Shown: positions 8,300 through 17,359, counted from the stretch's first letter. The stretch: 64,000 nucleotides of DNA from Haloarcula nitratireducens (GCF_019599505.1 NZ_RKLT01000001.1:496001-560000); one strand, 5' to 3'. Program-made: numbers and translations. The notes: a model not told the origin generated them from the letters alone.

Positions 8300-8643
8300 A
8301 CCGGTGAGCGGTCTCGGCCGCGAACGGTCGAGCGGACTCCGTTTCGTTGCATCGCTTCGATCGGCCGATGGTCTCTATCGACTAACGCGTTGTGTGAATA
8401 CGCGGGCCGTGAGAAGCGTTACCGAAAATTCGACGAAAGCCGAAATTACTATCGACCATCGACCACAATAGATTCAGGTAGATTGTCATTTACTGCCAAG
8501 AATTGTTTCAGATAGATCGCCGTTGTAGCGTTCTTTAGCGATTCTTAGACCTGGTATCTCACGTAGGAATCAAAGTGAGACAAACGATGACACTCTGGGA
8601 AAGAGTTTAGTCACTCTCGGGTGTTGAATCACAACGAGAAAAC
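8300..8643. other. Intergenic region with an imperfect direct repeat
   Basis: No convincing gene is seen in these 344 bp. The second half is noticeably AT-rich. It holds TTCAGGTAGATTG (8473-8485) and TTCAGATAGATCG (8507-8519), an 11-of-13 repeat spaced 34 bp apart, and a TATA-like GAGTTTAGTC at 8605-8614 for the next gene. Confidence 0.45.
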
Positions 8644-9156
8644 ATGACTGACGATATACACCTCCGGGCGGAACTGTACCTTCGCGGCGACACGTACGGC
8701 ACGTTCGACGCCCAACAGCAGGTCCTGAACCGAGTCAAGCGACTCGAAGCCAACGGCGTGTTCACGGAGTCGATGGTCGCCGGGGAGTGGCAGCGGATCC
8801 GGACGATGGCCGAGGACAAACGTTCGGGTGCGCTGGCGACCTACGAGGAGTTCCGCGACTGGGCCGAGCGCAACGCCACGTCGCTGGAACCGGCCTTCGA
8901 GCGACGGATCCGGAGCTACGTCGGCCTGGACCGCGTCGACGACGTCGTCGTCTTCCCGGTCGTTTCGCTGGCGATCTACGACGACACGCAGTTAGAGGCC
9001 GTCTTCCCGTGTACCGACGGCGACCACACCTACACGGTGGGCGACGCGCTGGACGCCTTCGAACGCGGCGACGAGGAGTGGCTCGCGCAGTTCGACACCG
9101 TCACCGTCGGGCGCACCGAACCGTGGCTCGAACCCGGCGTCGAGACGACGCCTTAA
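8644..9156 (+). CDS. Conserved hypothetical protein, possible winged helix-type regulator
   Basis: A 170-aa cytoplasmic protein I cannot assign to a named family. Residues 1-30 (HLRAELYLRGDTYGTFDAQQQVLNRV) are followed by a helical LKxLEANGVFTESMVAGEWQRIRT segment and a middle FERRIRSYVGLDRVDDVVVFPVVSLAIYDD segment with a strong beta-strand. The C-terminus (VFPCTDGDHTYTVGDALDAFERGDEEWLAQFD) looks like a small alpha/beta domain. There is no signal peptide or membrane segment. It has its own promoter region with repeats and is convergent with the ABC exporter operon, overlapping its last gene by 4 bp. Confidence 0.55.
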   Translation: MTDDIHLRAELYLRGDTYGTFDAQQQVLNRVKRLEANGVFTESMVAGEWQRIRTMAEDKRSGALATYEEFRDWAERNATSLEPAFERRIRSYVGLDRVDDVVVFPVVSLAIYDDTQLEAVFPCTDGDHTYTVGDALDAFERGDEEWLAQFDTVTVGRTEPWLEPGVETTP

Positions 9157-10298
9157 CCGCGTAGCGCTTCGACCGGTTCTTCGCTGGCGGCTTTCCACGC
9201 CGGATAGAGGCCGCTCAGGATGCTCGTCACGACGCCGAAGCTGAACGCCGCGAGCAGGTACCACGCGTTGGCCATCCGGAAGACGACCATCGCGTCGCCG
9301 ACGGTGTAGTGGTTGATGGCCAACCCGGCGACGAGGCTGATGAGGACGCCGACGAGTCCGCCGATGACGCCCAGGAGCGTGGCTTCGGTCAACATCACTT
9401 TGAGCACGTCGCGTTTCTGATAGCCGACCGCGCGCAGGACGCCGATCTCCTCTCGGCGTTCGACGGTCGACATCAACATCACGTTGAGGATGGAGATGCC
9501 GGCCACGAACAGCGAGATAGAGGCGATGCCGACGAGGACGGTGTTGATGATCTGGAACTGCTGTTCGATGAGGTCGACGATGCTGCCGAACTCCGTCACG
9601 GTGACCCGCTCCTGTCGGCCGTTGAGCGACTCGCGGATCGCCATCGCCGTCTCGTTGGCCTGTGACCCCGACTGAGCGGTGATGTACACCTGCGAGTAAC
9701 CCCGTTCGTCGAAGCTACTGGCCGGGAGGACGAGCCTGTTCGCCGGATTGAGCGGCGAGAACGCGTCGCCCGATTCGAGCACCGCGCGCACCCGGACGGC
9801 GCTCCCGTTGACGGCGATAGTGCTTCCCGGATGCAAGTCGTGTTGCTCTGCGAGGGCGCTACCGACGAGCGCGCCCGACCGGAACGGCTGCGGGACGCGT
9901 CCCTCGGTAGCGTTGTACACCTCCGCCGGGTTTCGAAGCCCGTACACTAACTGCGTCGTGTTCCGATCGCGGTCGAAGGCGACCGGCTGGACGCCCTGCT
10001 TGACCGGTGACACCGTCGCGTCCGGTCCCGCGGCGCGTCTGATGTCTCTGATATCCCGTTCCGAGAGCGAATCGAAGCCCGCCTCCTGATTCGGCGAGAC
10101 GGTCAGCTGGTTGCCGACGCCGCCGAGGTTCTGCGTGAAGGAGTACTGGAGCGCGACGCCGAACATCCCGAGCGACGCGATGGCGACGACGCCGATGACG
10201 ATGCCGAGCGACGCCAGCAGCGAGCGCATCTTCGTCCGCGTGAGATTCCGACTCGCCATCAGCGCCGCCGGGAAGCGGCGATACAGCGGCTCAAGCAT
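9153..10298 (-). CDS. ABC transporter permease, MacB/LolC (FtsX) type
   Basis: Membrane subunit of a type VII (mechanotransmission) ABC transporter, 381 aa. One N-terminal helix (LLASLGIVIGVVAIASLGMFGVAL, about 27-50) is followed by a large extracytoplasmic MacB-like domain (about 55-235: NQLTVSPNQEAGF through RESLNGRQERVTVTEFGSIVDLI). Three C-terminal helices carry the conserved FtsX segment (ERREEIGVLRAVGYQKRDVLKVMLTEATLLGVIGGLVGV). It overlaps the ATPase gene by 8 bp. Archaeal versions have no outer membrane to service, so the likely jobs are lipoprotein or peptide handling at the cell surface (inference). Confidence 0.9.
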   Translation of the reverse strand: MLEPLYRRFPAALMASRNLTRTKMRSLLASLGIVIGVVAIASLGMFGVALQYSFTQNLGGVGNQLTVSPNQEAGFDSLSERDIRDIRRAAGPDATVSPVKQGVQPVAFDRDRNTTQLVYGLRNPAEVYNATEGRVPQPFRSGALVGSALAEQHDLHPGSTIAVNGSAVRVRAVLESGDAFSPLNPANRLVLPASSFDERGYSQVYITAQSGSQANETAMAIRESLNGRQERVTVTEFGSIVDLIEQQFQIINTVLVGIASISLFVAGISILNVMLMSTVERREEIGVLRAVGYQKRDVLKVMLTEATLLGVIGGLVGVLISLVAGLAINHYTVGDAMVVFRMANAWYLLAAFSFGVVTSILSGLYPAWKAASEEPVEALRG

Positions 10299-10971
10299 CT
10301 ATCATCTCCTTGCCGATGGTGCCGTCGACGAGGTGGACCGTCCGGTCGACGTACTGGTTGACCAGTTCGTCGTGAGTCACCGCGACGATGGCCACGTTCT
10401 CCTCGTCGGCGATGCGGCTGAACTCGTCGAGGATCTGGCGGCCGGTCTCGCGGTCGAGGCTGCCGGTCGGCTCGTCGGCGAGGACGATCTTCGGGTCGTT
10501 GATGAGCGACCGGGCGATGGCGACGCGCTGTTTCTGCCCGCCGGACAACTGGTCGGGTCTGTGGTCGAAGCGGTCACCGAGGCCGACCCGCGTGAGCAGG
10601 TCGCGGGCGCGGGCCGCGCGGTCGGGGTCGCGGTCGAACAGGCGCGGGACCTCGACGTTCTCGACGGCGTTCAGCGTCGGCAGGAGGTAGAAGTGCTGGA
10701 AGACGAACCCGATGGTCCGCTTGCGGAGGGCGGTTCGCTTGCGGTCGCCGAGGTCAGTCACGTCTCTTCCGTTCAGGATGACTCGCCCCTCCGTCGGCGT
10801 CGCCAGCAGGCCGAGGACGTTGAGCAGGGTGGACTTCCCGCTCCCGCTGGGCCCCATGATTGAGACGAACTCGCCGGCTTCGAGCGTGAAGTCGATACCC
10901 CCGAGGGCCTCAAGCGTCTCGCCGCCGGTCCGGTACCGCTTGACGATGTTCCGGGCGTCGATGACAGTCAT
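10291..10971 (-). CDS. ABC transporter ATP-binding protein, MacB/LolD type
   Basis: Energy-coupling ATPase for the adjacent FtsX-like permease, 226 aa. Walker [10 protein letters not shown] (40-48), signature [15 protein letters not shown], Walker [13 protein letters not shown] and the switch His in [12 protein letters not shown] are all intact. The H-loop and the [13 protein letters not shown]-loop region are typical of the LolD/MacB/FtsE class. The start overlaps the stop of the upstream exported-protein gene by 4 bp, giving a tightly coupled three-gene operon. Confidence 0.95.
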   Translation of the reverse strand: MTVIDARNIVKRYRTGGETLEALGGIDFTLEAGEFVSIMGPSGSGKSTLLNVLGLLATPTEGRVILNGRDVTDLGDRKRTALRKRTIGFVFQHFYLLPTLNAVENVEVPRLFDRDPDRAARARDLLTRVGLGDRFDHRPDQLSGGQKQRVAIARSLINDPKIVLADEPTGSLDRETGRQILDEFSRIADEENVAIVAVTHDELVNQYVDRTVHLVDGTIGKEMIDA

Positions 10972-12446
10972 ATGTCGTCGGGTTCGTCGGAGCGACGGGA
11001 CCAGCGGATGAGGATGCCGGCGACGACGACGACCGCGACGGCCCCGACGGCGAGTATCGGGAGCAGGCCGCCGCCGTCGTTCGATTGGGCCGGCGTCTGT
11101 ACCGGACCGCTCGACGTCGCTCCGGTTTCGACGGCGAACGTCCGTTGCTTGCGGGTCCCGTCTACGAGATACGACACCTGTACGGGGACCGAGGATACGT
11201 TGCCGGTCGTGCGGGCGGTGACGTCGAAGGAGACGAAGTCCGACGAGGGGACCGTCCCGACGAAGTAGTCCTTGTTCGGTTCGACCGGTTCGACGTTCTC
11301 GGTGGGGACGACGCCGACGATGACGCTGTTAGCGCTCGACATCCCGACGTTACTCGCGCTTCCGCTTATCTGGAGGTGGCCGCCCTCTCGGGTGACGGAG
11401 ACGCCGGTCAGCCGGATCGCGCCCGGGACCGAGCGGAGCTGCGCGGTCGTGCCGGCGCTTCGCTGTCGCGTTCCGATCTCGTAGCTCGCGTCGACCGCGA
11501 CGTCCGCGCTCCCCTCCGACATCGTGGCGTTGAGCCGAACCCGCTTCGAGGAGCCGGCGGGTACCGACGAGACGATGGCCCGCTGGAACGTCGCGTTGGC
11601 CGACGAGGCCGTGACGACCACGTCCTCCGCGGGCGCGTTCCCCTGATTGATCACGTCGACGGCGAGGGCGCGGTCGGTGCCGGTCCCGACGCCCGAGGCG
11701 TCGAGGACGACGCCCTCACGGAGTTCCTCGGTGCGAATCGTCTGCGTCCGCGTCACGGTTCGGTCCGTGCCGCCGGGGACGGTGTAGGAGAGCGTCGCTT
11801 CGAGTTCGTGTGCTCCCTCGCTCTCGGGGCGGAACCGGAACGGGGCCGAGGCGGTGTTCCCGGCGGGGAGCGTCGCCAGCACGGTCCGGTCTTCGAGCAT
11901 CGTGACGCCGTCGCCGGAGACGGTTATCTCGACGTTCGAGACCGGGGTGTCGAGTCCGTTCGCCACGGTGACGGTCCCGGAGGCGGGGACGCCGGAGACC
12001 GACTCGTTGGCGCGGACGTCGAGCTGCGGGTGGTTCTCCTCGACCGAGAGCGATATCGGATAGCGCAACTGGACGGACGCGTTCGTGTTCGCGTTCTCGC
12101 CGTAGACGATGAGTCGGAGGTTCCGCGTACCGGCTTCGTCGAAGGTGTGGGTCAGCGGGACCCGTATGTCCAACCCCGGGGATATCGTTCCGACGTCCGT
12201 GATGCGTTCGTACTCGGTGATCCCCTGCCCCGAGGCCTTTCTAATGGCGATCGCGTTCACCCGTAGCGGCGCGGTACTCGACTGGGCGTTCCGAACCGTC
12301 GGCGTGAACGTGATCGACTCGCCGGGTGCCGGGGAGCCGGGCGAGACGGTGACGTTCGATACCGACGCGTCGACGCCCGCACCGGCGACCGTCATCGGGA
12401 CGATGGCGACGCTCGCTATCAGTACGAGCGCCGTCAGACGACGCAT
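10968..12446 (-). CDS. Exported CARDB/COG1361-like surface protein with C-terminal anchor
   Basis: A 492-aa secreted protein in operon with the MacB-like ABC transporter. A Sec signal peptide (LTALVLIASVAIVPMTVAGAGVDA) is followed by repeated Ig-like beta-sandwich modules with the CARDB-type pattern, for example SNVTVSPGSPAPGESITFTPTVRN, VSNVEITVSGDGVTMLED and NQGNAPAEDVVVTASSANATF. A Thr/Gln linker then leads to a single C-terminal helix (LLPILAVGAVAVVVVAGILI) and a basic stop ([12 protein letters not shown]). Such COG1361 S-layer-like proteins often precede MacB-type transporters in haloarchaea and may be the extracellular adaptor or substrate. N-glycosylation sequons such as NVT and NAT are frequent. 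Confidence 0.8.
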   Translation of the reverse strand: MRRLTALVLIASVAIVPMTVAGAGVDASVSNVTVSPGSPAPGESITFTPTVRNAQSSTAPLRVNAIAIRKASGQGITEYERITDVGTISPGLDIRVPLTHTFDEAGTRNLRLIVYGENANTNASVQLRYPISLSVEENHPQLDVRANESVSGVPASGTVTVANGLDTPVSNVEITVSGDGVTMLEDRTVLATLPAGNTASAPFRFRPESEGAHELEATLSYTVPGGTDRTVTRTQTIRTEELREGVVLDASGVGTGTDRALAVDVINQGNAPAEDVVVTASSANATFQRAIVSSVPAGSSKRVRLNATMSEGSADVAVDASYEIGTRQRSAGTTAQLRSVPGAIRLTGVSVTREGGHLQISGSASNVGMSSANSVIVGVVPTENVEPVEPNKDYFVGTVPSSDFVSFDVTARTTGNVSSVPVQVSYLVDGTRKQRTFAVETGATSSGPVQTPAQSNDGGGLLPILAVGAVAVVVVAGILIRWSRRSDEPDDI

Positions 12447-12550
12447 CGTCCCTCCCTCGCCGGTCGAACGTTCGTTCGAGGATCAGGCTGGAGGACGACC
12501 TCACGACAGATGGGGACCTGTTCCATGTGGTCCCGTCCATCCGACTACGA

Positions 12551-12557
12551 TTTATAA
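12551..12557 (-). promoter_or_regulatory. Probable TATA box of the three-gene ABC exporter operon
   Basis: On the minus strand AGTTATAAATCG lies about 105 nt before the ATG at 12446, predicting an 80-nt leader. The reverse strand also reads as TATA-like, but no plus-strand gene follows. Confidence 0.4.
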
Positions 12558-12639
12558 CTGGTGAAAGTATCGCACCGATACCGCGAAATTTTCTGTGAAC
12601 GACGCTATCGTCGGCCGTGATATCGGCCGGAGACGGCTC

Positions 12640-13650
12640 TCAGAGGGGGACTCCGCCGAGCAACCGCTCGAACTGTTGGCGGTACTGGGCTTCGGCACGG
12701 GCCTGTGCCAGGCCGGACTGCTCGGCGAAGGCGGCCTCGAACCCGGCCATCCGCCACAGCAGCGTCGAGAGCTGATACAGCGGCCGGCGCTCCTCGTACC
12801 CGTCGACGAACGCCATCGGTCGCTGTTCGAGATAGCCGTCGTGAAACTCCCCGCGGAGCCGCTCGCGGATCTCGGGGTCCCGAAACGACGAGTCGATGAA
12901 GAGGAACTCCGTCTGTGCGAGGTTGTACTCGGGGAGGGCCGCCAGCACGTCCTGCCAGTCGAGGACGGCCGTGATCGGCTCGTCCTCGGGGTCGAACAGG
13001 AGGTTCGCCGGGCGGAAATCGTCGTGGACGAGCCGCGGCACGCCGTCCTCGGGGACGAGGTCCAGCGCCGGCTCGATACGTTCTTCGGCCCGTTCGGCCA
13101 CGTCCGCGAACGGCGTGTCGTCGAGCCGCGAGAGGTGCGTCCGGGTCAGCGTCTCGAAGTACTCGCGCCAACTACCCATCCAGTCCCGGACGATGAGTCG
13201 GCCGTCGTGGAGGTCGAGGCGGCCGAACGCCTCGAAGCCGATCTCGGAGTGCATGTCGCCCAGGATGGTCCCCGCCTGCCGCATGACGCGTTGTCGGTTC
13301 TCCGTCGAGAGGCCCGCGAACTCCTCGGCCAAGTTCTCTCCGCGGACGCGCTCGGTGACGAAGTAGGGCCGGACGTCCATCTCGGGGTCCTCCTTGAAGA
13401 CGAGGATGCGCGGCACCGGGACGTCGGTGCGGTCGGCGACGTACTCGTGGAGCTTCGGTTCGACGGCGAAGGGCACGTCGCCCGCCGGTTTGAACTTCAC
13501 CACGACCTCGTAGGATTCGCCGCCGTGCCGGAGCGTCACCATGTAGACGTCGCTCTGGTGGCCGCCCGTCGGCGTCTCGAACGAGAACCCCTCGTAGTCG
13601 GGACCGGACTCGTCGAGCACCGCTTCGATGTCACGTTCCGGTGTCGACAC
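12640..13650 (-). CDS. Aminoglycoside phosphotransferase-like (APH) family kinase
   Basis: Small-molecule kinase of the APH/choline-kinase fold, 336 aa. The catalytic loop is HDDFRPAN (209-216, the HxDxxxxN Brenner motif) and the metal-binding LDWQD lies at 230-234, taking the place of DFG. VVVKF (about 49-53) is the ATP-lysine strand. GTG 13650 was chosen because a TATA box (CTTTTATTTAG, 13673-13683 on the minus strand) sits exactly 28 nt upstream and the 40 residues in front of it look non-coding. Substrate unknown; drug resistance should not be assumed, since such paralogues are common in haloarchaea. Confidence 0.82.
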   Translation of the reverse strand: MSTPERDIEAVLDESGPDYEGFSFETPTGGHQSDVYMVTLRHGGESYEVVVKFKPAGDVPFAVEPKLHEYVADRTDVPVPRILVFKEDPEMDVRPYFVTERVRGENLAEEFAGLSTENRQRVMRQAGTILGDMHSEIGFEAFGRLDLHDGRLIVRDWMGSWREYFETLTRTHLSRLDDTPFADVAERAEERIEPALDLVPEDGVPRLVHDDFRPANLLFDPEDEPITAVLDWQDVLAALPEYNLAQTEFLFIDSSFRDPEIRERLRGEFHDGYLEQRPMAFVDGYEERRPLYQLSTLLWRMAGFEAAFAEQSGLAQARAEAQYRQQFERLLGGVPL

Positions 13651-13772
13651 TGCAAGCGGGTAGGATAGAGGGCTAAATAAAAGTGTCAGTCGGTTCACCC
13701 CGCCGAACCGGCTGGCGGCGAGTCCGGTTCCGTAGCCGACACTCGCTTGTCGACGTAGGCGTAACCCCACGC

Positions 13773-14267
13773 ATGCCCGAACTGACGCTGATCGCCGGCG
13801 TCGCCCGGACCGGTGCCATCGGCGACGGCGAGACGATCCCGTGGTACTACGAGCAAGACGAGACGCAGTACAAGGAGCGCGTCGCCGGCCATCCCGTCGT
13901 CGTCGGCCGGCGGACCCACGAGGGGATGAGTCGAATCCGCGGGACCCACCCCGTCGTCGTCACTCGAAACCCCGACGAGTACGACGAGGACGGAGCGACT
14001 CACGTCTCGACGGTCGAAGGCGCGATCGACGCCGTCGCGGCGCATGACGACCGAGGGTACGTCATCGGCGGGCAGGCCGTCTACTCGATGTTTCTCCCCT
14101 ACGCCGACCGGGCGCTCGTCTCCGAACTGCCGGAATACGGCAACGGGAGCCGCGTCTTCCCTTATCTCGGGACCGACTGGACCGTCGTCGACCGCCACGC
14201 CTACGACGCCTTCGACGTGGTCGAGTACGTCCACGACGACCCGCGCTCGCCGCCGAGCGGCGAGTGA
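13773..14267 (+). CDS. folA: Dihydrofolate reductase
   Basis: NADPH-dependent reduction of dihydrofolate to tetrahydrofolate. A 164-aa DHFR: LTLIAGVARTGAIGDGETIPWYY carries the N-terminal strand and the substrate-binding Trp, HPVVVGRRTHEGM is the cofactor-binding strand, VIGGQAVYSMFLPYADRALVSEL holds the conserved GG-x-x-[IV]Y cofactor motif, and the C-terminal strand is intact. The ATG at 13773 was preferred to an upstream in-frame one because MPELTL aligns with the family start. It lies 60 bp before dihydropteroate synthase, so the two folate genes are neighbours on one strand. Confidence 0.93.
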   Translation: MPELTLIAGVARTGAIGDGETIPWYYEQDETQYKERVAGHPVVVGRRTHEGMSRIRGTHPVVVTRNPDEYDEDGATHVSTVEGAIDAVAAHDDRGYVIGGQAVYSMFLPYADRALVSELPEYGNGSRVFPYLGTDWTVVDRHAYDAFDVVEYVHDDPRSPPSGE

Positions 14268-14297
14268 GAGGGGCGCACCTCCGCCGATATCATCAGC

Positions 14298-14303
14298 CCT
14301 TAG
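14298..14303 (+). promoter_or_regulatory. TATA-like element before the dihydropteroate synthase gene
   Basis: CCTTAG is centred about 27 nt before ATG 14328, so this gene may start its own leaderless transcript in addition to read-through from DHFR. Confidence 0.35.
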
Positions 14304-14327
14304 CTACTCCGGCCCGTTCGGACGGAC

Positions 14328-15506
14328 ATGCAAACGGTCGAGGCGGCAGGGTTGGGCATCGGTGACGACCACCCGCCCCGTATCATGGGGGTACTGAACG
14401 TCAGCGAGGAGTCACCGTACGACCCCTCGGTCTACGACGACCCGGGCGAGGCCGCCGCGTACGTCGACGAGGAACTCGTCGGGGAAGGGGCCGACATCGT
14501 CGACGTCGGACTGGAATCGGCGAACAAGCGCCTGGACGTGCTCACGCCCGAGCAGGAACTGGCGCGGCTCGACACCGCCGTCGAGACCATCGAGTCGGTG
14601 AGCGGCGACGCCGTCTTCTCGATCGAGACGCGCTACGCCGAGGTCGCCGACGCGGCGCTGAAGCGGGGGTTCGACATGGTCAACGACATCTGCGGCTTCG
14701 CGGACCCGGAGATGCCGGCGGTCTGCCGGGAGCACGACGCCGCCGTCGCCAAGATGGCGAGCCCGCCGGACCTCGCGCGCCCCGGCGCGGTCGAGGAGAC
14801 CGACTGGGAAGCGGTCCGCTCGCCGGAGTGGACCGAGCGGGCCGATTACGTCGACGAGATCTACGCGGCGTTAGAACAGAACGGCTTCACCGACAAGACC
14901 ATCGTCGATCCCGCCTTCGGCGGGTGGAGCGAGGCCAAGACTCTCGAAGACGACCGCGAGACGTTCCGCCGCCTCCGGGAGTTCCGCGGTCACGGCCGCC
15001 CGATCCTCGTCTCCATCAACCGCAAGAACTTCCTGAAGACCATCGCCGACCGCTCGACGGAGGAGGCGCTCCCGGTCAGTCTCGCCGCCACGTCGATGGC
15101 GGTCGAACGCGGCGCGCACGTCGTCCGGACCCACGACGTGGCCGAGACGCGGGACGCGGCGCTCGTCGGGAAGGCGTTCACCGAGCGCTCGCGCGTCGTG
15201 CGAGACCGCGTCACGGTGAGCGAACTCGACGTTCGCCGACCGATGGAGGTCGCTCGCCACCTCGAACGCATCGGCGCGGACGGGGACGCGAGCGAGGCGT
15301 ACGTCGGCCGGGTCTTCGAGGTGAGCGGACTCGACCCCGAATCGGTAGACGAACTGTTGGCCGTCGCCGAGGAGACGGCCCTCGTCGTCCGAGCGGGAGA
15401 CAGCGGTCTCCTCGTCGGCGGTCGCCTCGACGCGCTGCGGGAGGCGGCGGCGCGACTCCCGGAGACGACGGCGTTCGACCCGCTCGCCGAGGCGTTCGAC
15501 CCGTGA
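14328..15506 (+). CDS. folP: Dihydropteroate synthase (haloarchaeal type)
   Basis: Joins the pterin diphosphate to p-aminobenzoate in folate synthesis. The 392-aa protein has the TIM-barrel landmarks in diverged form: IMGVLNVSEESPYDP (first strand), GADIVDVGLES (pterin loop), FSIETRYAEVADAAL, DMVNDICGFADPE, VDPAFGGWSEAKT and LVSINRKNFL, the last matching the S-R-K substrate-binding segment. It is about 110 residues longer than a bacterial FolP. The C-terminal extension (about 285-392) looks like an alpha/beta add-on (AYVGRVFEVSGLDPESVDELLAVAEE) and is of unknown role. The next gene follows after 25 bp. Confidence 0.85.
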   Translation: MQTVEAAGLGIGDDHPPRIMGVLNVSEESPYDPSVYDDPGEAAAYVDEELVGEGADIVDVGLESANKRLDVLTPEQELARLDTAVETIESVSGDAVFSIETRYAEVADAALKRGFDMVNDICGFADPEMPAVCREHDAAVAKMASPPDLARPGAVEETDWEAVRSPEWTERADYVDEIYAALEQNGFTDKTIVDPAFGGWSEAKTLEDDRETFRRLREFRGHGRPILVSINRKNFLKTIADRSTEEALPVSLAATSMAVERGAHVVRTHDVAETRDAALVGKAFTERSRVVRDRVTVSELDVRRPMEVARHLERIGADGDASEAYVGRVFEVSGLDPESVDELLAVAEETALVVRAGDSGLLVGGRLDALREAAARLPETTAFDPLAEAFDP

Positions 15507-15531
15507 CCGACCGACCGCCGGAGGCGAACTG

Positions 15532-16641
15532 ATGGACTACGCACAGGAGCGGATCACGACGCTGCACGATCTGACCGACCCGACGCCGGACGCGCCGGTC
15601 ACCGAGAGCGCCGTCGTCGTCCCCATCGCCGGCGAGACGGAGGCGGCCGTGACGCCCGCCCACGTCTTCGAGACGCTCGCGGCGGTCGGACCGAGCGAGG
15701 TCGTCGTCCCGCTTCGAGCGCCGCGAGCGGTCGCCCTCGCGTTCCGAGAGTGGGCGAGCGAGTTCGCCGTCCCGGTGACGGTGCTGTGGTGTGACTCCCC
15801 GCTGCTAGAGACGCTGCTCGACGAGCGTGGCTTGGGCGGAACGACCGGCAAGGGGCGGGACGTCTGGCTCGGCCTCGGCGTCGCCGCGAGCCGCGCCGAG
15901 TACGTCGCGGTCCACGACGCCGACGCGACGACGTACGCCGAGAAGCACGTCCCCCGGCTGTTGGCTCCGCTGACGATGGGCCACGAGTTCGTCAAGGGCT
16001 ACTACGCGCGCGTCGAGGACGACCGGCTGTACGGTCGCCTCGCGCGGCTGTTCGTCGCGCCGCTTCTGCGCGCGCTGGAGGACCGCCACTCGGACCCGCT
16101 ACTCGGGTACCTCTCCGCGTTCCGGTATCCGCTGGCCGGCGAGTTCGCCGTCACCGCCGACGCCGCGCGACGGATTCGCGCCCAGCGAGCGTGGGGGCTG
16201 GAACTGGGGATGCTCGGCGAGGCCTACGACGTGGCCGGCGAGACGGGAACCGCACAGGTGGACCTCGGTATTCACCGCCACGACCACCGGCCGGTCGGCG
16301 GCCGCGGCGGCCTCTCGACGATGGCGACCGAGGTCGGCGAGGCGCTGTTTCGCGTCCTCGAAGACGGCGGCGTCGTTCCGGACTACGGGACGCTCCCCGG
16401 GGCGTACCGAACGGCCGCGAACCGCTACGTCGAGCAGTACGCCGCGGACGCGGCGTTCAACGGCCTCGACTACGACCCCGAGGGGGAGCGCGCACAGATA
16501 GCGGAGTACCGAGAGAGCGTCCAGCCGCCGGGACCGGACGACCGGCTTCCGGCGTGGACCGACATCGGTCTCGCGCCGTCGGCGGTCGTCGACGCCTCGC
16601 GGGACGCGCTCGAACGGCGTCGCGATAGCTCGTCCGGGTGA
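15532..16641 (+). CDS. Glucosyl-3-phosphoglycerate synthase-like glycosyltransferase
   Basis: A 369-aa GT-A fold glycosyltransferase. ESAVVVPIAGETE opens the nucleotide-sugar domain, GKGRDVWLGLGVAASRAEYVAVHDADATTY contains the metal-binding DAD, and FVKGYYAR with LLGYLSAFRYPLAGEFAV matches the acceptor region of glucosyl- or mannosyl-3-phosphoglycerate synthases (GT81/GT78). Those enzymes make precursors of the osmolytes glucosylglycerate and mannosylglycerate. No phosphatase partner of the usual type is directly adjacent, though an HAD-family gene follows on the other strand. Sits in operon distance of the folate gene, without an obvious pathway link. Confidence 0.72.
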   Translation: MDYAQERITTLHDLTDPTPDAPVTESAVVVPIAGETEAAVTPAHVFETLAAVGPSEVVVPLRAPRAVALAFREWASEFAVPVTVLWCDSPLLETLLDERGLGGTTGKGRDVWLGLGVAASRAEYVAVHDADATTYAEKHVPRLLAPLTMGHEFVKGYYARVEDDRLYGRLARLFVAPLLRALEDRHSDPLLGYLSAFRYPLAGEFAVTADAARRIRAQRAWGLELGMLGEAYDVAGETGTAQVDLGIHRHDHRPVGGRGGLSTMATEVGEALFRVLEDGGVVPDYGTLPGAYRTAANRYVEQYAADAAFNGLDYDPEGERAQIAEYRESVQPPGPDDRLPAWTDIGLAPSAVVDASRDALERRRDSSSG

Positions 16642-16678
16642 CCGCCGACGGGCGGTCCGCCCCGTCCATTCCCGCCGC

Positions 16679-17359
16679 TCAGTTCAACTCGTCGGCGAGG
16701 TCGTGGAACGACCCGATAGTCAGGTCCGGTTCGCCGGCGAAAGACTCCCACGGGCCGTCGTCGCGGTTCACCCACACGCCCTGCGCTCCGGCGTGCATCG
16801 CGCCGTAGACGTCGTAGTACCCCGCCGTGACGTGGGCTATCTCGTCGATGGGCGTCCCGGTCCGCGCGGCGGCGTGACGGTACAGTTCCGCGGCGGGTTT
16901 GAACGTCCGAATCTCGTCGGCGCTGACGGTGTCCTCGACGAGGTCGCCGATGTCGGCGTGGGCGACCATCGACTCCAGCATCTCGGGGTTGCCGTTCGAG
17001 ACGACGTAGAGATCGTAGCCGGCCTCGGAGAGGCGATTCATCCCGTCGCGCACGTCGTCGAACACGTCGAGTTCGTGGTACACCGCCAGGATCTCGTCGC
17101 GCTCCGCCGCGTCGAGGCCGACGCCGTGGGCCTCCAGCGCGTACTGGAGCGCGTCGCGGTTCATCTCGTAGAACGGCTGGTACGCGTCGACGGCGTTGGC
17201 GACGAACGTGTACGCCAGCGACCGAGAGCGCCAGAGCCGCGAGACGGGCTCCGGGTCCGGGACGCGTTCTCGTAGCGCTTCTTCGGCCGCTTCGACGTCG
17301 ACGATCGTACTGTAGGAGTCGAACGTGACCGTCGTCACGGCGTCGGGGTCGAAAGGCAT
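16679..17359 (-). CDS. HAD-family hydrolase, haloacid dehalogenase type II
   Basis: A 226-aa HAD protein. Motif I is FDSYSTIVD (10-18), with the nucleophile Asp but Ser in place of the second Asp of phosphatases, which is the pattern of L-2-haloacid dehalogenases. LYVVSNGNPEML holds the motif II Ser, FKPAAELYRHAA the motif III Lys, and HVTAGYYDVYGAMHAGAQGVWVNR the C-terminal motif; the usual S-x-x-x-D reads AGYYD. Substrate is uncertain: genomic versions often act on other 2-substituted acids or phosphates. A TATA-like TCTTTATCCG lies 28 nt upstream on the minus strand. Divergent from the SDR gene. Confidence 0.8.
   Translation of the reverse strand: MPFDPDAVTTVTFDSYSTIVDVEAAEEALRERVPDPEPVSRLWRSRSLAYTFVANAVDAYQPFYEMNRDALQYALEAHGVGLDAAERDEILAVYHELDVFDDVRDGMNRLSEAGYDLYVVSNGNPEMLESMVAHADIGDLVEDTVSADEIRTFKPAAELYRHAAARTGTPIDEIAHVTAGYYDVYGAMHAGAQGVWVNRDDGPWESFAGEPDLTIGSFHDLADELN

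Noticed and set aside
12640..13650. Antibiotic-resistance reading of the APH-like kinase
   Set aside because: The fold is shared by many housekeeping kinases and the gene sits in an ordinary chromosomal context; no substrate can be inferred.
13651..13770. Longer start for the APH-like kinase gene
   Set aside because: The extra 40 residues are not family-like, and a TATA box sits 28 nt before GTG 13650.
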